A DNA stretch of 64,000 nucleotides, from the NCBI RefSeq assembly GCF_025698545.1, contig NC_068577.1, positions 1,769,501 through 1,833,500 of the forward strand, in the 5' to 3' direction. Below are positions 1 through 10,506 of the stretch, piece by piece. A program made the position numbers and the translations under genes. Source of the stretch: Gossypium raimondii (Eukaryota > Streptophyta > Magnoliopsida > Malvales > Malvaceae). The notes beneath the pieces are model-generated. The model was not told the origin of the DNA. It made no database searches and was given only the letters and a program-made list of their open reading frames with translations. Every line of letters begins with the position of its first letter. Position 1 is the stretch's first letter.

Positions 1-118
1 CTACAATGTCTTCCAATCTCCCATTGCAGCGAGATTTCAATGCCCAGTCGACTAAATTCACCTTTTCTCTCGGAAGGATGGATCGATAACTGGCCTTCCA
101 CAAAGGACTTCAAGCAAT
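1..118 (-). pseudogene. Scrap of CrRLK1L kinase C-lobe at window edge (fourth copy)
   Basis: These bases match the kinase C-lobe seen at about 2102-2218, 7136-7252 and 12532-12648, covering the stretch around the motif [20 protein letters not shown]. The match is nearly exact but lacks one G in a GGG run, which would shift the frame. It stops abruptly after position 118, where unrelated AT-rich sequence begins. The gene lies on the minus strand, so the missing 3' part would be to the left of the window. It is clearly the same family as the intact kinase at 12210-14636; how much of it exists outside the window cannot be seen. Confidence 0.85.
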
Positions 119-1615
119 TACTTTCTAATGAAGGAATAAAAATCATTGAGTTTTATTGTAGTATTGCAGAAAAGTTCTAGCGTATTCATTGAACAAATGC
201 AATTTGTTGTGAGGAAATTTTACTAATACAGCTACAGTATCTGATTTCACAATGTGCTTGCTTGATTTGGGCATCTCTTTAAATTGTCAGAGTTCTTTCA
301 GTATTTTTACAGTTTTGTCATTATCAAAAAGTTTGAGCATGGGTGCGCTTGTGGTTATATAAAATGTGGTATTATACGTAAAAATTTACTCGTGTAATCT
401 ATTTGTTCAGTCAAAAGTTTTGGTAATTGTTGTTAACTCTCTTGTGAAATACTTGGTGGAAGGAATTGAATAATGTCAACTGGAGACCTTCTGGAACTTG
501 GGATTTAGAGGGTTTGTTATTATTTCTGAGAAGGTTCATGGTGTTTTGGCTCTTTTTTAAAATTTATTTTTACTGTATTAAACCAAAAAAAACAACTAAT
601 TAGTGAATGAATAAAAGTTCTTTTTATAAGTGTTAGAATAATTTTGCAGCAGTTATGTAACCATATCAAATCAGCTGTCATGCTTTACAAGTATGTTTTA
701 GCATACTATGTAATCCTTCAACTTTTTTCTCAGATTTTGTCTCAACATAAATGTTCAATTGCTTGCTATATAAAGTCATCTTACAATTATCAAAATTGTA
801 ATTATCACTTTAATCACTATAATTTTAATTTTCATCTATGAAATTTCATATATTCAAAACTACATAATTAAAAGATTACTGTTAGCAGTTCTGGGTAGTG
901 CATAATTTACTCTATAGGAAAATTTTATTTTTAATTGTATAATAACATCATCTTAATGAATATTTAAATATTATATAAATTTAAATTCAAATAAAATTTT
1001 AAAAAAGTTTTTATAATTTAAATACTTAAATATTTTAATACAGTATCAACAAATGCGTATAAAAGTAAATCCAAAAATAAAAGTAAAAAATAATTTTATA
1101 TTTAAAATTCATAAATTATTTAAAATGAAATATAAACTTATACCTTTTACACTAGAGTCTCATGATGGTTGGCACAAATTTAGCTTGTAGTTACTGCCGA
1201 AATTGTTAAATTTAAACTCCAATAAATCTAAATGTTTGCCAACCAATAATTTTATATTTTAAAAAATATACATAAATACTAAATATAAAATAATGTTCCC
1301 ACAATGAAATAATTTTAAAACATATGTACTAAATAACATTAGATAGTGCATTAACACTAATACTTTAAAATAGTAATAAATAACATAAAACAATTATACA
1401 ATAAAACTATAAATGATTTAAAAAAAAGAAAATGCAAAAAACTTCTTCAGTGAAAACCTTACCAATCCGTTAAGCTATTTACAACTAGTTTACCATAACC
1501 AAACTACACTTTATAAACTCATTTCCTGTTCATGACATTACAACTTAGTCATTAAAAAAGTTGCCTCGTACCTTCAGTAATTAATTTTTTGTGTGGTATG
1601 TGTTTCGGAAAAGTC
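119..1615. other. Gene-free AT-rich spacer with a decayed hAT-like piece
   Basis: No convincing coding region is seen; the short open frame at 644-841 has no recognisable family and AT-rich composition. Positions about 1250-1425 resemble, with many changes, the interior of the hAT-like element at 5053-5630 (shared order of short AT-rich words ending in a run of ATAAAACAATTATACAATAA type). This suggests an older insertion of the same family. Confidence 0.5.
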
Positions 1616-1787
1616 CATTATAACAATAATAATTTTGGAACAATGCAAAAGCATCAAAGCTTCTTCAGGTGATAATGAATCCATATGATAAAGTCCCAGT
1701 AAATAGAAAAGCAAAAGAAAAAAAAACTATAGAATTTGCAGGCATAACACAAAGCTTATACAGAAACTGAAATGAAATGGAATTCAG

Positions 1788-2592
1788 CCCTCATTTGCTC
1801 TTGTTCACTCAACAGTTGAGCAAAACTGTAGTCATTGAAACACCAGCAAGTTCGCCTACGCTACCGGTTCGGCTGAACTCTAAGCTTGTTTCCGAGTGCC
1901 CGCCATGGCTGATTTCGGAAGAAAGCTCACCATTGTGATTGGTTTTTGTTTCATTCCCTTGAAGTTGAAGTGCAGACTCCAAGTTCCATAGGACATCTCC
2001 CATTGAAGGCCTATAAATTCCATATTTCCCCAAACATTTCTCAGTTATCTCCCAAGACTTGTTTAAAGACTCTTTTTTTATTTCACCAACAACACTAGGA
2101 TCTACAATGTCTTCCAATCTCCCATTGCAGCGAGATTTCAATGCCCAGTCGACTAAATTCACCTTTTCTCTCGGAAGGGATGGATCGATAACTGGCCTTC
2201 CACAAAGGACTTCAAGCAAAACTACCCCGAAGGAGTAAACATCTGATTTCTCTGTTAGTTTTTGCGTTGTCAAGTATTGCGGGTCGAGATATCCAAAGCT
2301 TCCTTTCACCGCCGTACTCACATGTGTCCGATCAATATCTGGACCGGTCATTGATAGACCGAAATCAGCAACTTTAGCCATGAAATTCAAGTCGAGTAGT
2401 ATGTTAGCAGACTTGACATCGCGGTGAATTACTGACTTTGTTGAACCGATATGAAGATAGTGAAGTCCTTTGGCTGATCCAATACTTATCTCGAGCCTCT
2501 GTCTCCAACTCAAGCCTGGATGACTTGAGCCATATAGATGATTCTTGAGTGTCCCATTCTCCATGTACTCATAAATTATGATCATCTCATTG
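1788..2592 (-). pseudogene. Truncated CrRLK1L receptor kinase, copy A
   Basis: This is the C-terminal two thirds of a CrRLK1L kinase domain, closely matching the intact gene at 12210-14636. The [12 protein letters not shown] catalytic loop, DFGLS and the [10 protein letters not shown] activation segment are present. The extracellular region, transmembrane helix, glycine-rich loop and catalytic lysine are absent, because homology ends at 2592 where LINE sequence begins. One A is missing from a run near the 3' end, which replaces the last residues of the normal C-terminus. Two residues around DFG differ from the intact copy (K to L before NFMAKV and K to M after DFGLS). It cannot encode a working receptor. 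The long open frame is consistent with recent duplication rather than with function. Confidence 0.9.
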
Positions 2593-3438
2593 GAGGAGGT
2601 TTGTGCAGCTTCAATGCAAAGGATAAATTTTGATAAATCCAGTTTGTTGTTCAGTTCCAATGCTTCAGAGCGGTTCAAAAGCTAGTTGGAAGACCTATTT
2701 GGGAGTGCCAGCTTTATGGGGAAGACCTAAAAGTCAAGTGCTTGATGTGATTAAGGATAACATGATAGCAAAGATGAATTGGAAGCTAATGACTTTATCT
2801 GTTGGAGGAAAGGATACTCTAATTAAAGCTGTCGTGAGTGTTGTGCCAACCTATCTTATGTTTTGTTTCAAGTTCCCAAAAAAGTTGTGTGGTGAAATGA
2901 ATTCAGTAGATAGTCGGTTTTGGTGGGGAAGTCAACAAGAGAAGGGTTCCATTCATTGGAAAAATTGGAGAAATATGACTTCTTTCTAAATTGGATGAAG
3001 GAATAAAATTTAAGGATTTGGAGATTTATGGAGAATGTTGCAAGAGCCTAATGCAATGTAGGTAAAGGTTTTAAAAGGTATATATTTTCCTAATAGTGGA
3101 TTGATGGAAGCTAGAAAGGGAGGTCATGCTTCATGGGGTTAGAGTAGTCTGATTGAAGGGAAAATTTTTCTTGTTAATGAACTCCAATGACAGATTATGA
3201 ATGGGGAATCAGTGGATATTTGGAGGGATAAATGGGTGCCAGGACTTGGGAAAGAACGTCTGAGTTTTGCTGGTCAGATTGATACTCCTCTTCCTAGGAG
3301 AGTGGCTGAATTGATAGTCAAGGAGGAAAGGGTTTGGGACTTATCTAGTATTGTTGACTAGTTAGAGGAGGAAGATGTTGAGGCAATTAAGGAAATTCAG
3401 ATAAGTGGTGCTGGTGATGAGGATAGGATGGTGTAGCT
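2593..3438 (+). mobile_element. LINE (non-LTR retrotransposon) ORF2 fragment, copy A
   Basis: The plus strand encodes decayed plant L1-type ORF2 sequence. Reading on from the breakpoint it has an INFDKS-like motif, then YLGVPALWGRPKSQVLDVIK, SVGGKDTLIKAVVSVVPTYL, FWWGS and a WRDKWVPG-like segment before the RNase H/zf-RVT region. These are typical of the end of the reverse transcriptase and the following thumb region. Stops and frameshifts break it. It begins exactly where the kinase homology ends and stops at about 3438 without a 3' tail or target-site duplication, so it is a recombined fragment rather than an intact insertion. The same fragment follows the kinase scrap in copy B. Confidence 0.85.
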
Positions 3439-3540
3439 TTCAAGTTAAAGCAGTTTCACAAATTAAAACATGAAACTGTGATGAAATTTATAAATAAAAA
3501 CGTTTCAATATTAATAACTCTATTGTTGCACATCCCCACT

Positions 3541-3548
3541 TATAAATA
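3541..3548 (+). promoter_or_regulatory. TATA box of EC1-like gene A
   Basis: TATAAATA lies 91 bp upstream of the ATG at 3632, a usual spacing for a plant promoter with a short leader. The same box occurs at 8564-8571 before copy B, with spacing differing by one base. Confidence 0.6.
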
Positions 3549-3631
3549 TCTCATTTCGTTGATCCATAGACACCTCGCCAACACAAACAAAGCAAATCCT
3601 TATAGGTCCTCTCCTACTAAAATCTAGTATA

Positions 3632-4258
3632 ATGTCGATATCAAGAAAGTCATTGCTTATGTTTCTAAATTTAGCATTCATGGTTATGTTTGTCACAGCA
3701 GGAAACGTTCGACAGCTGTTGCCACCATTTCCATTTGCGCCAACGCCAGGCATAGCACCTTTTCAGCTTGGTGAAGTGCAAAATTGTTGGTCATCCCTTA
3801 CCAAGATACAAGGCTGTATGACGGCTATATCTGATTCATTTTTCTATGGACAAATAGGTGCCATTGGCTCTGCTTGTTGCCGAGCCATTACTCGTATTAG
3901 TGATGATTGTTGGTCTAAAATGTTCCCTTTCAACCCTTTTTTCCCCCCTTTTATCAGGATCTTTTGTTCATCTCCAACACCACATGCAAGACCGATATTG
4001 AATGGCATTAGTGAACTGCTGCCGCCATTGTGGTCTCGAAGTGAAGTTGAAAAATGCTGGTCATCTCTTTCTAACGTTAATGGGTGTATTACGGAAATTT
4101 TTAAGTCACTTTCTGGTGGTACAATGCCTAGTCCTACTTGTTGCAATGCCATCATCAAACTCAATGACGATTGTTGGCCTAAATTGTTCCCTTTTAACCC
4201 ACTCTTCCCTCCATTGTTGAAGAATTACTGTGGTGGCACAGCAGCAACACCTAAATGA
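3632..4258 (+). CDS. Secreted double prolamin-like (EC1/ECA1-type) cysteine-rich protein, copy A
   Basis: The gene encodes 208 residues in one exon. Residues 1-24 form a clear signal peptide (SLLMFLNLAFMVMFVTAG core). Two prolamin-like domains follow, at about 48-115 and 136-203. Each has six cysteines spaced C-x9-C-x(17-19)-CC-x9-C-x18-C and the shared signature DDCW(S/P)K(M/L)FPFNP. This is the plant prolamin-like/ECA1 family (DUF1278), which includes egg-cell-secreted EC1 proteins that act in gamete fusion. Family members usually have one such domain, so a fused pair is unusual. A TATA box lies 91 bp upstream and an AATAAA at 4417-4422 downstream. A second copy at 8656-9282 differs by five residues. 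Secretion is strongly predicted; a reproductive role is inferred from the family only. Confidence 0.88.
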   Translation: MSISRKSLLMFLNLAFMVMFVTAGNVRQLLPPFPFAPTPGIAPFQLGEVQNCWSSLTKIQGCMTAISDSFFYGQIGAIGSACCRAITRISDDCWSKMFPFNPFFPPFIRIFCSSPTPHARPILNGISELLPPLWSRSEVEKCWSSLSNVNGCITEIFKSLSGGTMPSPTCCNAIIKLNDDCWPKLFPFNPLFPPLLKNYCGGTAATPK

Positions 4259-4757
4259 ACTAAATATCCTCAACTAGTTCAAGCCCTTACAAAGAGAACC
4301 GAATCAAATAGTAGAGGAAGAGATCCTATGCTTAGATGTTTTCTCAAGTATATTTAGGTTTCGTAAGGAGGAGGGTTTCATTTTGGTGTTTTTAGGGCTG
4401 ACTGTTTATTCTTGATAATAAAAATTTGATTTTATATACCATCGTCATATAAATTCACGGGAATAAATTATATTAACATAATCTTAAATTTGAGTGAAAT
4501 ATAAGAATCAAAACTGAAATTCAATCATTCTTATATGATGTAAAAAAGTGATTAGAACTAAAATTTATGTGTTCATCGTTGAGGTTGAAAAATAGTTTTC
4601 AACCTAAACCATGATTTCAAATCAAAAGACTTGATAAACAAGTAGCTTTTCAAACCAAAGGTTTATTTTAAACTAAGATTTTAAGCATAAGCTTTTGACT
4701 TTTGGAAATGAAATTATCTTTTTGTCTCCTCATTCAACTTTTTATTTTACAGCATCA

Positions 4758-4855
4758 TGATTAGATGTGTTCATAGGCCTAATATTTTTATCCAAATTTT
4801 TTCAAATTTCGGGTGGACTTTCGGACTTGGGTACGTGAACAAGTCCAGTCTAAAA
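4758..4855. mobile_element. hAT-like non-autonomous element, shortened copy in unit A
   Basis: This is the deleted counterpart of the element at 9784-10308 in unit B. Both ends are kept (TAGATGTGTTCATAGG at the left and an ACGTGAACAAG end at the right), but about 430 bp of the interior is missing. The joint falls at a shared GCC, which fits a microhomology deletion after the duplication. It explains most of the length difference between units. Confidence 0.6.
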
Positions 4856-5052
4856 TAGACAATTTATCTTCCTAAAAGCACTTATAGATAATAATAGTAA
4901 ACACCGTCAAAACTTTTAAATGCACTTTTTCATAATACTTTTTAAAAGTACTTTTCAATCTCAATGAAAAGCGAACTCTTTAGTCATTATATTTTCAAGA
5001 AAAAAAATTGGACAAATATATGTAAAGAAGACCTTAATACCTTCGTTATACC

Positions 5053-5630
5053 TAGAGGTGCTCATGGGTCAGGTTGGGCCAACCAAAATTTTAGGCTCGT
5101 TTGTTAGGTTCGATTGGCCCGAAAAGTTGGTCTAAAATTTTTTCCAAGCTCGGTCCAAATGAAAATGCTAAAACTCGGGTCTGGCCCAATCATATTAATT
5201 TTTAAATTATTTTTAAAAAATACATAATACATCAAAAATACTAAAAATATTAAAATAAATGTTTCCCAACAAATTGAAAATAAATTTTAAAAAATATGTG
5301 TACTTAAATAACATTAAGATAGGTGCAACTTAACAAGTAAATACTTCTAAAATAGTAATAAAATTAACAATAAAACAAGAGTTATACAATAACAACATAA
5401 TAGTGACTGATAGTAAAATAGTGAAAAAAAGCAACAAGAAGAAAATAGCAACAAAACAGTAAAAAAAACTACAATTTTTTTCTTGCATATTCGGGCCGGG
5501 CCAAAAAAGCCTTACCCAATGTCCGGCCTGTTTTCTAAATGTGCCTTATTTTTTTACTCAAACCTATTTTTCGAGTCTATTTTTTACCTAAATCCTACCA
5601 CTTTTTCTATAGACGGCCAACCCGACTCTA
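5053..5630. mobile_element. hAT-like MITE with 8-bp target-site duplication (unit A)
   Basis: The element starts TAGAGGTGCTCATGGGTC and ends CAACCCGACTCTA, giving imperfect inverted ends of TAGAG...GGGT(C/T)GGG type. It is flanked by identical 8-bp copies GTTATACC at 5045-5052 and 5631-5638, as expected for hAT superfamily insertion. The ends are rich in GGGTCGGG/GGCCCG words; the interior is AT-rich and carries no transposase. The copy at 10507-10989 sits at the matching place in unit B, so it inserted before the duplication. Confidence 0.75.
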
Positions 5631-5775
5631 GTTATACCTTTGTTTTCATTGGAAGTTCGCTTCAACAACACTCTTTAGTACAAATATAAAAATATGTTAG
5701 ACCTTCAATTTGTAGTTCAATTTTCTTCAAGATTAAATATAATTTTTTTCAGGTTTGTGGTTATTTTTTAATTAA

Positions 5776-6177
5776 AGGTGTTTATGAGTTGGATCAATTA
5801 GGGTCGGGCCTATATATATTATTAGTATACTATATTTATTTAAATTTGGGTCGACTTTAAATAGAGGCTCAAAATTTTACCTAAACTCGTTTATATTTGT
5901 AAATTATTAATCTAAGTCTGTTTTAATCCGGTTCAGTATCTTTTTGTAAACAAAAAGTACTTTTAATTTAATATTTTTTATTTTTTTCTTTTATTAAAAT
6001 TTAAAATTTTTACAACTTAACATATTTTTTAATGTTTACATGGTATTTCATTATTACATATTTAATTTTATGTGATATAAATTACACAATATATGAAAAT
6101 AAAATAAAAGTATATTACAAAAGTATGTTAGGTTGGACTCGGGCCTTGAATGTTAAAGGCCAAGCTCAACCCCTACT
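5776..6177. mobile_element. Second hAT-like MITE (unit A)
   Basis: It begins AGGTGTTTATGAGTTGG and ends CAACCCCTACT, matching inverted. Both flanks carry TTAATTAA (5768-5775 and 6178-6185), a perfect 8-bp duplication. No coding sequence is present. The matching copy is 11161-11568 in unit B. Confidence 0.65.
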
Positions 6178-6815
6178 TTAATTAAGCCTATTTTCTTTGT
6201 CCAAAACCATCATTCGAGTCTCATTTTTGTCTCAATCTTTACATATTTCGAAGCATTCGAGATTAAACAAAATAAACTACACCTATTCTCAACAATACCA
6301 TTAATACTGTTGCTTATTTGTACACTAACAATTACATTTATTGTTCTAAATTTAGATAATTGAATCAAAATAAAAATTATATAAGTACAATTAAATTAAA
6401 AACAAATTTTGTTTTACGAATATAATTATACTAAATTACAAATGGCCAGACATATGCAAAAACCCAGATGCTAAAATTGACACATCATTTTTCAAACAAA
6501 AAAATTGACATAAATGATAAAATTATGTGTCTTGAATCTCATCATTAGGTTCTCAACATTAATGAATTTGTTTTCCACGTAAAATTTATAGTCTTAACTT
6601 TCTTTTTTGATTAATTTGTGATCGTTCTTCTACCATTATCGACTTTTATTATAACAATAATAATTTTGGAACAATGCAAAAGCATCAAAGCTTCTTCAGG
6701 TGATAATGAATCCATATGATAAAATCCCAGTAAATAGAAAAGCAAAAGAAAAGAAAAACTATAGAGTTTGCAACCATAACACAAAGCTTATACAGAAACT
6801 GGAATGAAATGAAAT

Positions 6816-7626
6816 TCAGCGCCTCATTTGCTCTTGTTCACTCAACAGTTGAGCAAAAACTGTAGTCATTGAAACACCAGCAAGTTCGCCTACGCTACCG
6901 GTTCGGCTGAACTCTAAGCTTGTTTCCGAGTGCCCGCCATGGCTGATTTCGGAAGAAAGCTCACCATTGTGATTGGTTTTTGTTTCATTCCCTTGAAGTT
7001 GAAGTGCAGACTCCAAGTTCCATAGGACATCTCCCATTGAAGGCCTATAAATTCCATATTTCCCCAAACATTTCTCAGTTATCTCCCAAAACTTGTTTAA
7101 AGACTCTTTTTTTATTTAACCAACAACACTAGGATCTACAATGTATTCCAATCTCCCATTGCAGCGAGATTTCAATGCCTAGTCGACTAAATTCACCTTT
7201 TCTCTCGGAAGGGATGGATCGATAACTGGCCTTCCACAAAGGACTTCAAGCAAAACTACACCGAAGGAGTAAACATCTGATTTCTCTGTTAGTTTTTGCG
7301 TTGTCAAGTATTGCGGGTCGAGATATCCAAAGCTTCCTTTCACCGCCGTACTCACATGTGTCCGATCAATATCTGGACCGGTCTTTGATAGACCGAAATC
7401 AGCAACTTTAGCCATGAAATTCTTGTCGAGTAGTATGTTAGCAGACTTGACATCCCGGTGAATTACTGACTTTGTTGAACCGATATGAAGATAGTGAAGT
7501 CCTTTGGCTGATCCAATGCTTATCTCGAGCCTCTGTCTCCAACTCAAGCCTGGATGACTTGAGCCATATAGATGATTCTTGAGTGTCCCATTCTCCATTT
7601 ACTCATAAATTATGATCAGCTCATTG
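6816..7626 (-). pseudogene. Truncated CrRLK1L receptor kinase, copy B
   Basis: This matches the intact kinase from its stop codon back to the middle of the kinase domain, and ends at the same joint with LINE sequence as copy A. Unlike A it keeps the normal C-terminus ([11 protein letters not shown]). It has at least three nonsense changes: a W codon in the VDWALKS segment, the glycine-glutamate site of VGEIKK, and the tyrosine before MENGTLK. The region encoding the glycine loop, transmembrane helix and malectin-like domains is absent. It is a pseudogene. Confidence 0.92.
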
Positions 7627-8461
7627 GAGGGGGTTTGTGCAGCTTCAATGCAAAGGATAAATTTTGATAAATCCAGTTTGTTGTTCAGTTCCAATGCTTC
7701 AGAGCGGTTCAAAAGCTAGTTGGAAGACCTATTTGGGAGTGCCAGCTTTATGGGGAAGACCTAAAAGTCAAGTGCTTGATGTGATTAAGGATAAAATGAT
7801 AGCAAAGAAGAAGAATTGGAAGCTAATGACTTTATCTGTTGGAGGAAAGGATACTCTAATTAAAGCTGTTGTGAGTGTTGTGCCAACCTATCTTATGTTC
7901 TGTTTTAAGTTCCCAAAAAAGTTGTGTGGTGAAATGAATTCAGTAGATAGTCGGTTTTGGTGGGGAAGTCAACAAGAGAAGAGTTCCATTCATTGGAAAA
8001 ATGTGACTTCTTTCTAAATTGGATGAAGGAATGAGATTTAAGGATTTGGAGATTTATGGAGAATGTTGCAAGAGCCTAATGCAATGTAGGTAAAGGTTTT
8101 AAAAGGTATATATTTTCCTAATAGTGGATTGATGGAAGCTAGAAAGGGTGGTCATGCTTCATGGAGTTAGTCTGATTGGAGGGAAATATTTTCTTGTTAA
8201 TGAACTCCAATGACAGATTATGAATGGGGAATCAGTGGATATTTGGAGGGATAAATGGGTGCCAGGACTTGGGAAAGAACGTCTGAGTTTTGCTGGTCAG
8301 ATTGATACTCCTCTTCCTAGGAGAGTGGCTGAATTGATAGTCAAGGAGGAAAGGGTTTGGGACTTATCTAGTATTGTTGACTAGTTAGAGGAGGAAGAGG
8401 TTGAGGCAATTAAGGAAATTCAGATAAGTGGTGCTGGTGATGAGGATAGGATGGTGTAGCT
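7627..8461 (+). mobile_element. LINE ORF2 fragment, copy B
   Basis: This is the duplicate of 2593-3438 with the same left joint and right end. It keeps the YLGVPALWGRPKSQVLDVIK and VVPTYLMFCFKFPKK segments and is likewise broken by stops and small indels. A few short indels separate it from copy A, for example near the IHWKN segment. Confidence 0.85.
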
Positions 8462-8563
8462 TTCAAGTTAAAGCAGTTTCACAAATTAAAACATGAAACT
8501 GTGATGAAATTTATAAATAAAAACGTTTCAATATTAATAACTCTATTGTTGCACATTCCCACT

Positions 8564-8571
8564 TATAAATA
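8564..8571 (+). promoter_or_regulatory. TATA box of EC1-like gene B
   Basis: TATAAATA lies 92 bp before the ATG at 8656, in sequence almost identical to the promoter of copy A. Both copies therefore keep the same core promoter. Confidence 0.6.
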
Positions 8572-8655
8572 TCTCATTTCGTTGATCCATAGACACCTCG
8601 CCAACACAAACAAAACAAATCCTTTTAAGGTCCTCTCCTACTAAAATCTAGTATA

Positions 8656-9282
8656 ATGTCGATATCAAGAAAGTCATTGCTTATGTTTCTAAATTTAGCA
8701 TTCATGGTTATGTTTGTCACAGCAGGAAACGTTCGACAGCTGTTGCCACCATCTCCATTTGCGCCAACGCCGGGCATAGCACCTTTTCAGCTTGGTGAAG
8801 TGCAAAATTGTTGGTCATCCCTTACCAAGATACAAGGCTGTATGACGGCGATATCTGATTCATTTTTCTACGGACAAATAGGTGCCATTGGCTCTGCTTG
8901 TTGCAAAGCCATTACTCGTATTAGTGATGACTGTTGGTCTAAAATGTTCCCTTTCAACCCTTTTTTCCCCCCTTTTCTCAGGATCTTTTGTTCATCTCCA
9001 ACACCACATGCAAGACCGATATTGAATGGCATTAGCGAACTGCTGCCGCCATTGTGGTCTCGAAGTGAAGTTGAAAAATGCTGGTCATCTCTTTCTAACG
9101 TTAATGGGTGTATTATGGAAATTTTTAGGTCACTTTCTGGTGGTACAATGCCTAGTCCTACTTGTTGCAATGCCATCATCAAACTCAATGACGATTGTTG
9201 GCCTAAATTGTTCCCTTTTAACCCACTCTTCCCTCCATTGTTGAAGAATTACTGCGGTGGCACAGCAGCAACACCTAAATGA
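8656..9282 (+). CDS. Secreted double prolamin-like (EC1/ECA1-type) cysteine-rich protein, copy B
   Basis: This 208-residue paralogue of the protein at 3632-4258 is also a single exon with an intact signal peptide and all twelve domain cysteines. The five differences from copy A are F to S just after LLPP, R to K after the first CC pair, I to L before the last cysteine of domain 1, and T to M and K to R near the start of domain 2. None touches a cysteine or the DDCW/FPFNP signatures. Promoter and 3' flank are duplicated with it, so both may be expressed. Two open copies beside decayed kinase and LINE sequence fit either recent duplication or selection to keep the protein. Confidence 0.88.
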   Translation: MSISRKSLLMFLNLAFMVMFVTAGNVRQLLPPSPFAPTPGIAPFQLGEVQNCWSSLTKIQGCMTAISDSFFYGQIGAIGSACCKAITRISDDCWSKMFPFNPFFPPFLRIFCSSPTPHARPILNGISELLPPLWSRSEVEKCWSSLSNVNGCIMEIFRSLSGGTMPSPTCCNAIIKLNDDCWPKLFPFNPLFPPLLKNYCGGTAATPK

Positions 9283-9783
9283 ACTAAATATCCTCAACTA
9301 GTTCAAGCCCTTACAAAGAGAACCGAATCAAATAGTAGAGGAAGAGATCCTATGCTTAGATGTTTTCTCAAGTATATTTAGGTTTCGTAAGGAGGAGGGT
9401 TTCATTTTGGTGTATTTAGGGCTGACTGTTTATTCTTGATAATAAAAATTTGATTTTATATACCATCGTCATATAAATTTACGGGAATAAATTATATTAA
9501 CATAATTTTAAATTTGAGTGTAATATAATAATCAAAACTGAAATTCAATCATTCTTATATGATGTAAAAAAATAATTAGAACTAAAATTTATGTGTTCAT
9601 CGTTGAGGTTGAAAACAGTTTTCAACATAAACCATGATTTCAAATCAAAAGACTTGATAAACAAGTAGCTTTTCAAACCAAAAGTTTATTTTAAACTAAG
9701 ATTTTAAGCATAAGCTTTTGATTTTTGGAAATGAAATTACCTTTTTGTCTCCTCATTAAATTTTTTATTTTACAGTATCATGT

Positions 9784-10308
9784 TTAGATGTGTTCATAGG
9801 CCAAGTCAGATCCGGGTCAAGCCTAAACATGATATCAACACACTTCATTCTTGTCCAAACCCCATTCGATCCTAGAATTTTACCCAAACCTACTAATATT
9901 TGTAAATAATTAACTCCAACCCATTTTAGACGGGCCCATATTATTTTTTTAAATAAAAACATATTTATATTATTTTTAAGTTAATGTTTAATAATTTTAT
10001 ATGCTTTTTTATTTACGAAAGTTTTAAATATAACCAATTTAAATTTTTTAAAATGTTTACATTATATTATTATAAACTACTACAAGTTTAATTTTTATAT
10101 GTTATAAATTAAATAATATAAAATATTACAAACTTAAAATATGAGTCGAGCTTGAGCCTCGAATCTTTTAACCTTGAGCTCGTTTCATATTTTAAATAGA
10201 CCTAATTTTTTTGCCCAAACCCATTTTCCAAGCCTAATATTTTTACCCAAACTCTTTCAAATTTCAAGTGTGCTTTCGGACTTGGGCACGTGAACAAGCC
10301 TAGTCTAA
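9784..10308. mobile_element. hAT-like non-autonomous element (unit B, full-length copy)
   Basis: The left end reads TTTAGATGTGTTCATAGGCC. The right end, reversed, reads TTTAGACTAGGCTTGTTCAC, giving imperfect inverted ends of the same TAG-TGTTCA type as the neighbouring elements. No clear target-site duplication was found and there is no coding capacity. Unit A keeps only the two ends. Confidence 0.45.
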
Positions 10309-10506
10309 AATAGACAATTTATCTTCCTAAAAGCACTTATAGATAATAATAGTAAACACCATCAAATTTTTTAAATGCATTTTTTCATAATACTTTTTAA
10401 AAGTATTTTTCAATCTCAATGAAAAGCGGACCCTCTAGTCATTATATTTTCAGGAAAAAAAATGGACAAATATATGTAAAGAAGACATTAATACCTTCAT
10501 TATACC

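Larger units (their letters stand above)
1616..6648. repeat. Tandem duplication unit A (about 5.03 kb)
   Basis: Unit A contains, in order, the shared 3' flank of the kinase, a kinase 3' fragment, a LINE fragment, an EC1-like gene and hAT-like elements. The same order recurs in 6649-12040. The word TTATAACAATAATAATTTTG marks the left edge of each unit (1618, 6649) and the 3' flank of the intact kinase (12041). Upstream of this word, B and the intact copy agree but A differs, so A's left edge is a recombination or insertion border. Unit A is shorter chiefly because it lost about 430 bp inside a hAT-like element near 4775. Confidence 0.9.

Noticed and set aside
3844-4164. Antisense open frame over the EC1-like gene, also at 8868-9188
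   Set aside because: It is a shadow of the real gene, which has a signal peptide and conserved cysteines; the antisense product has no family features.
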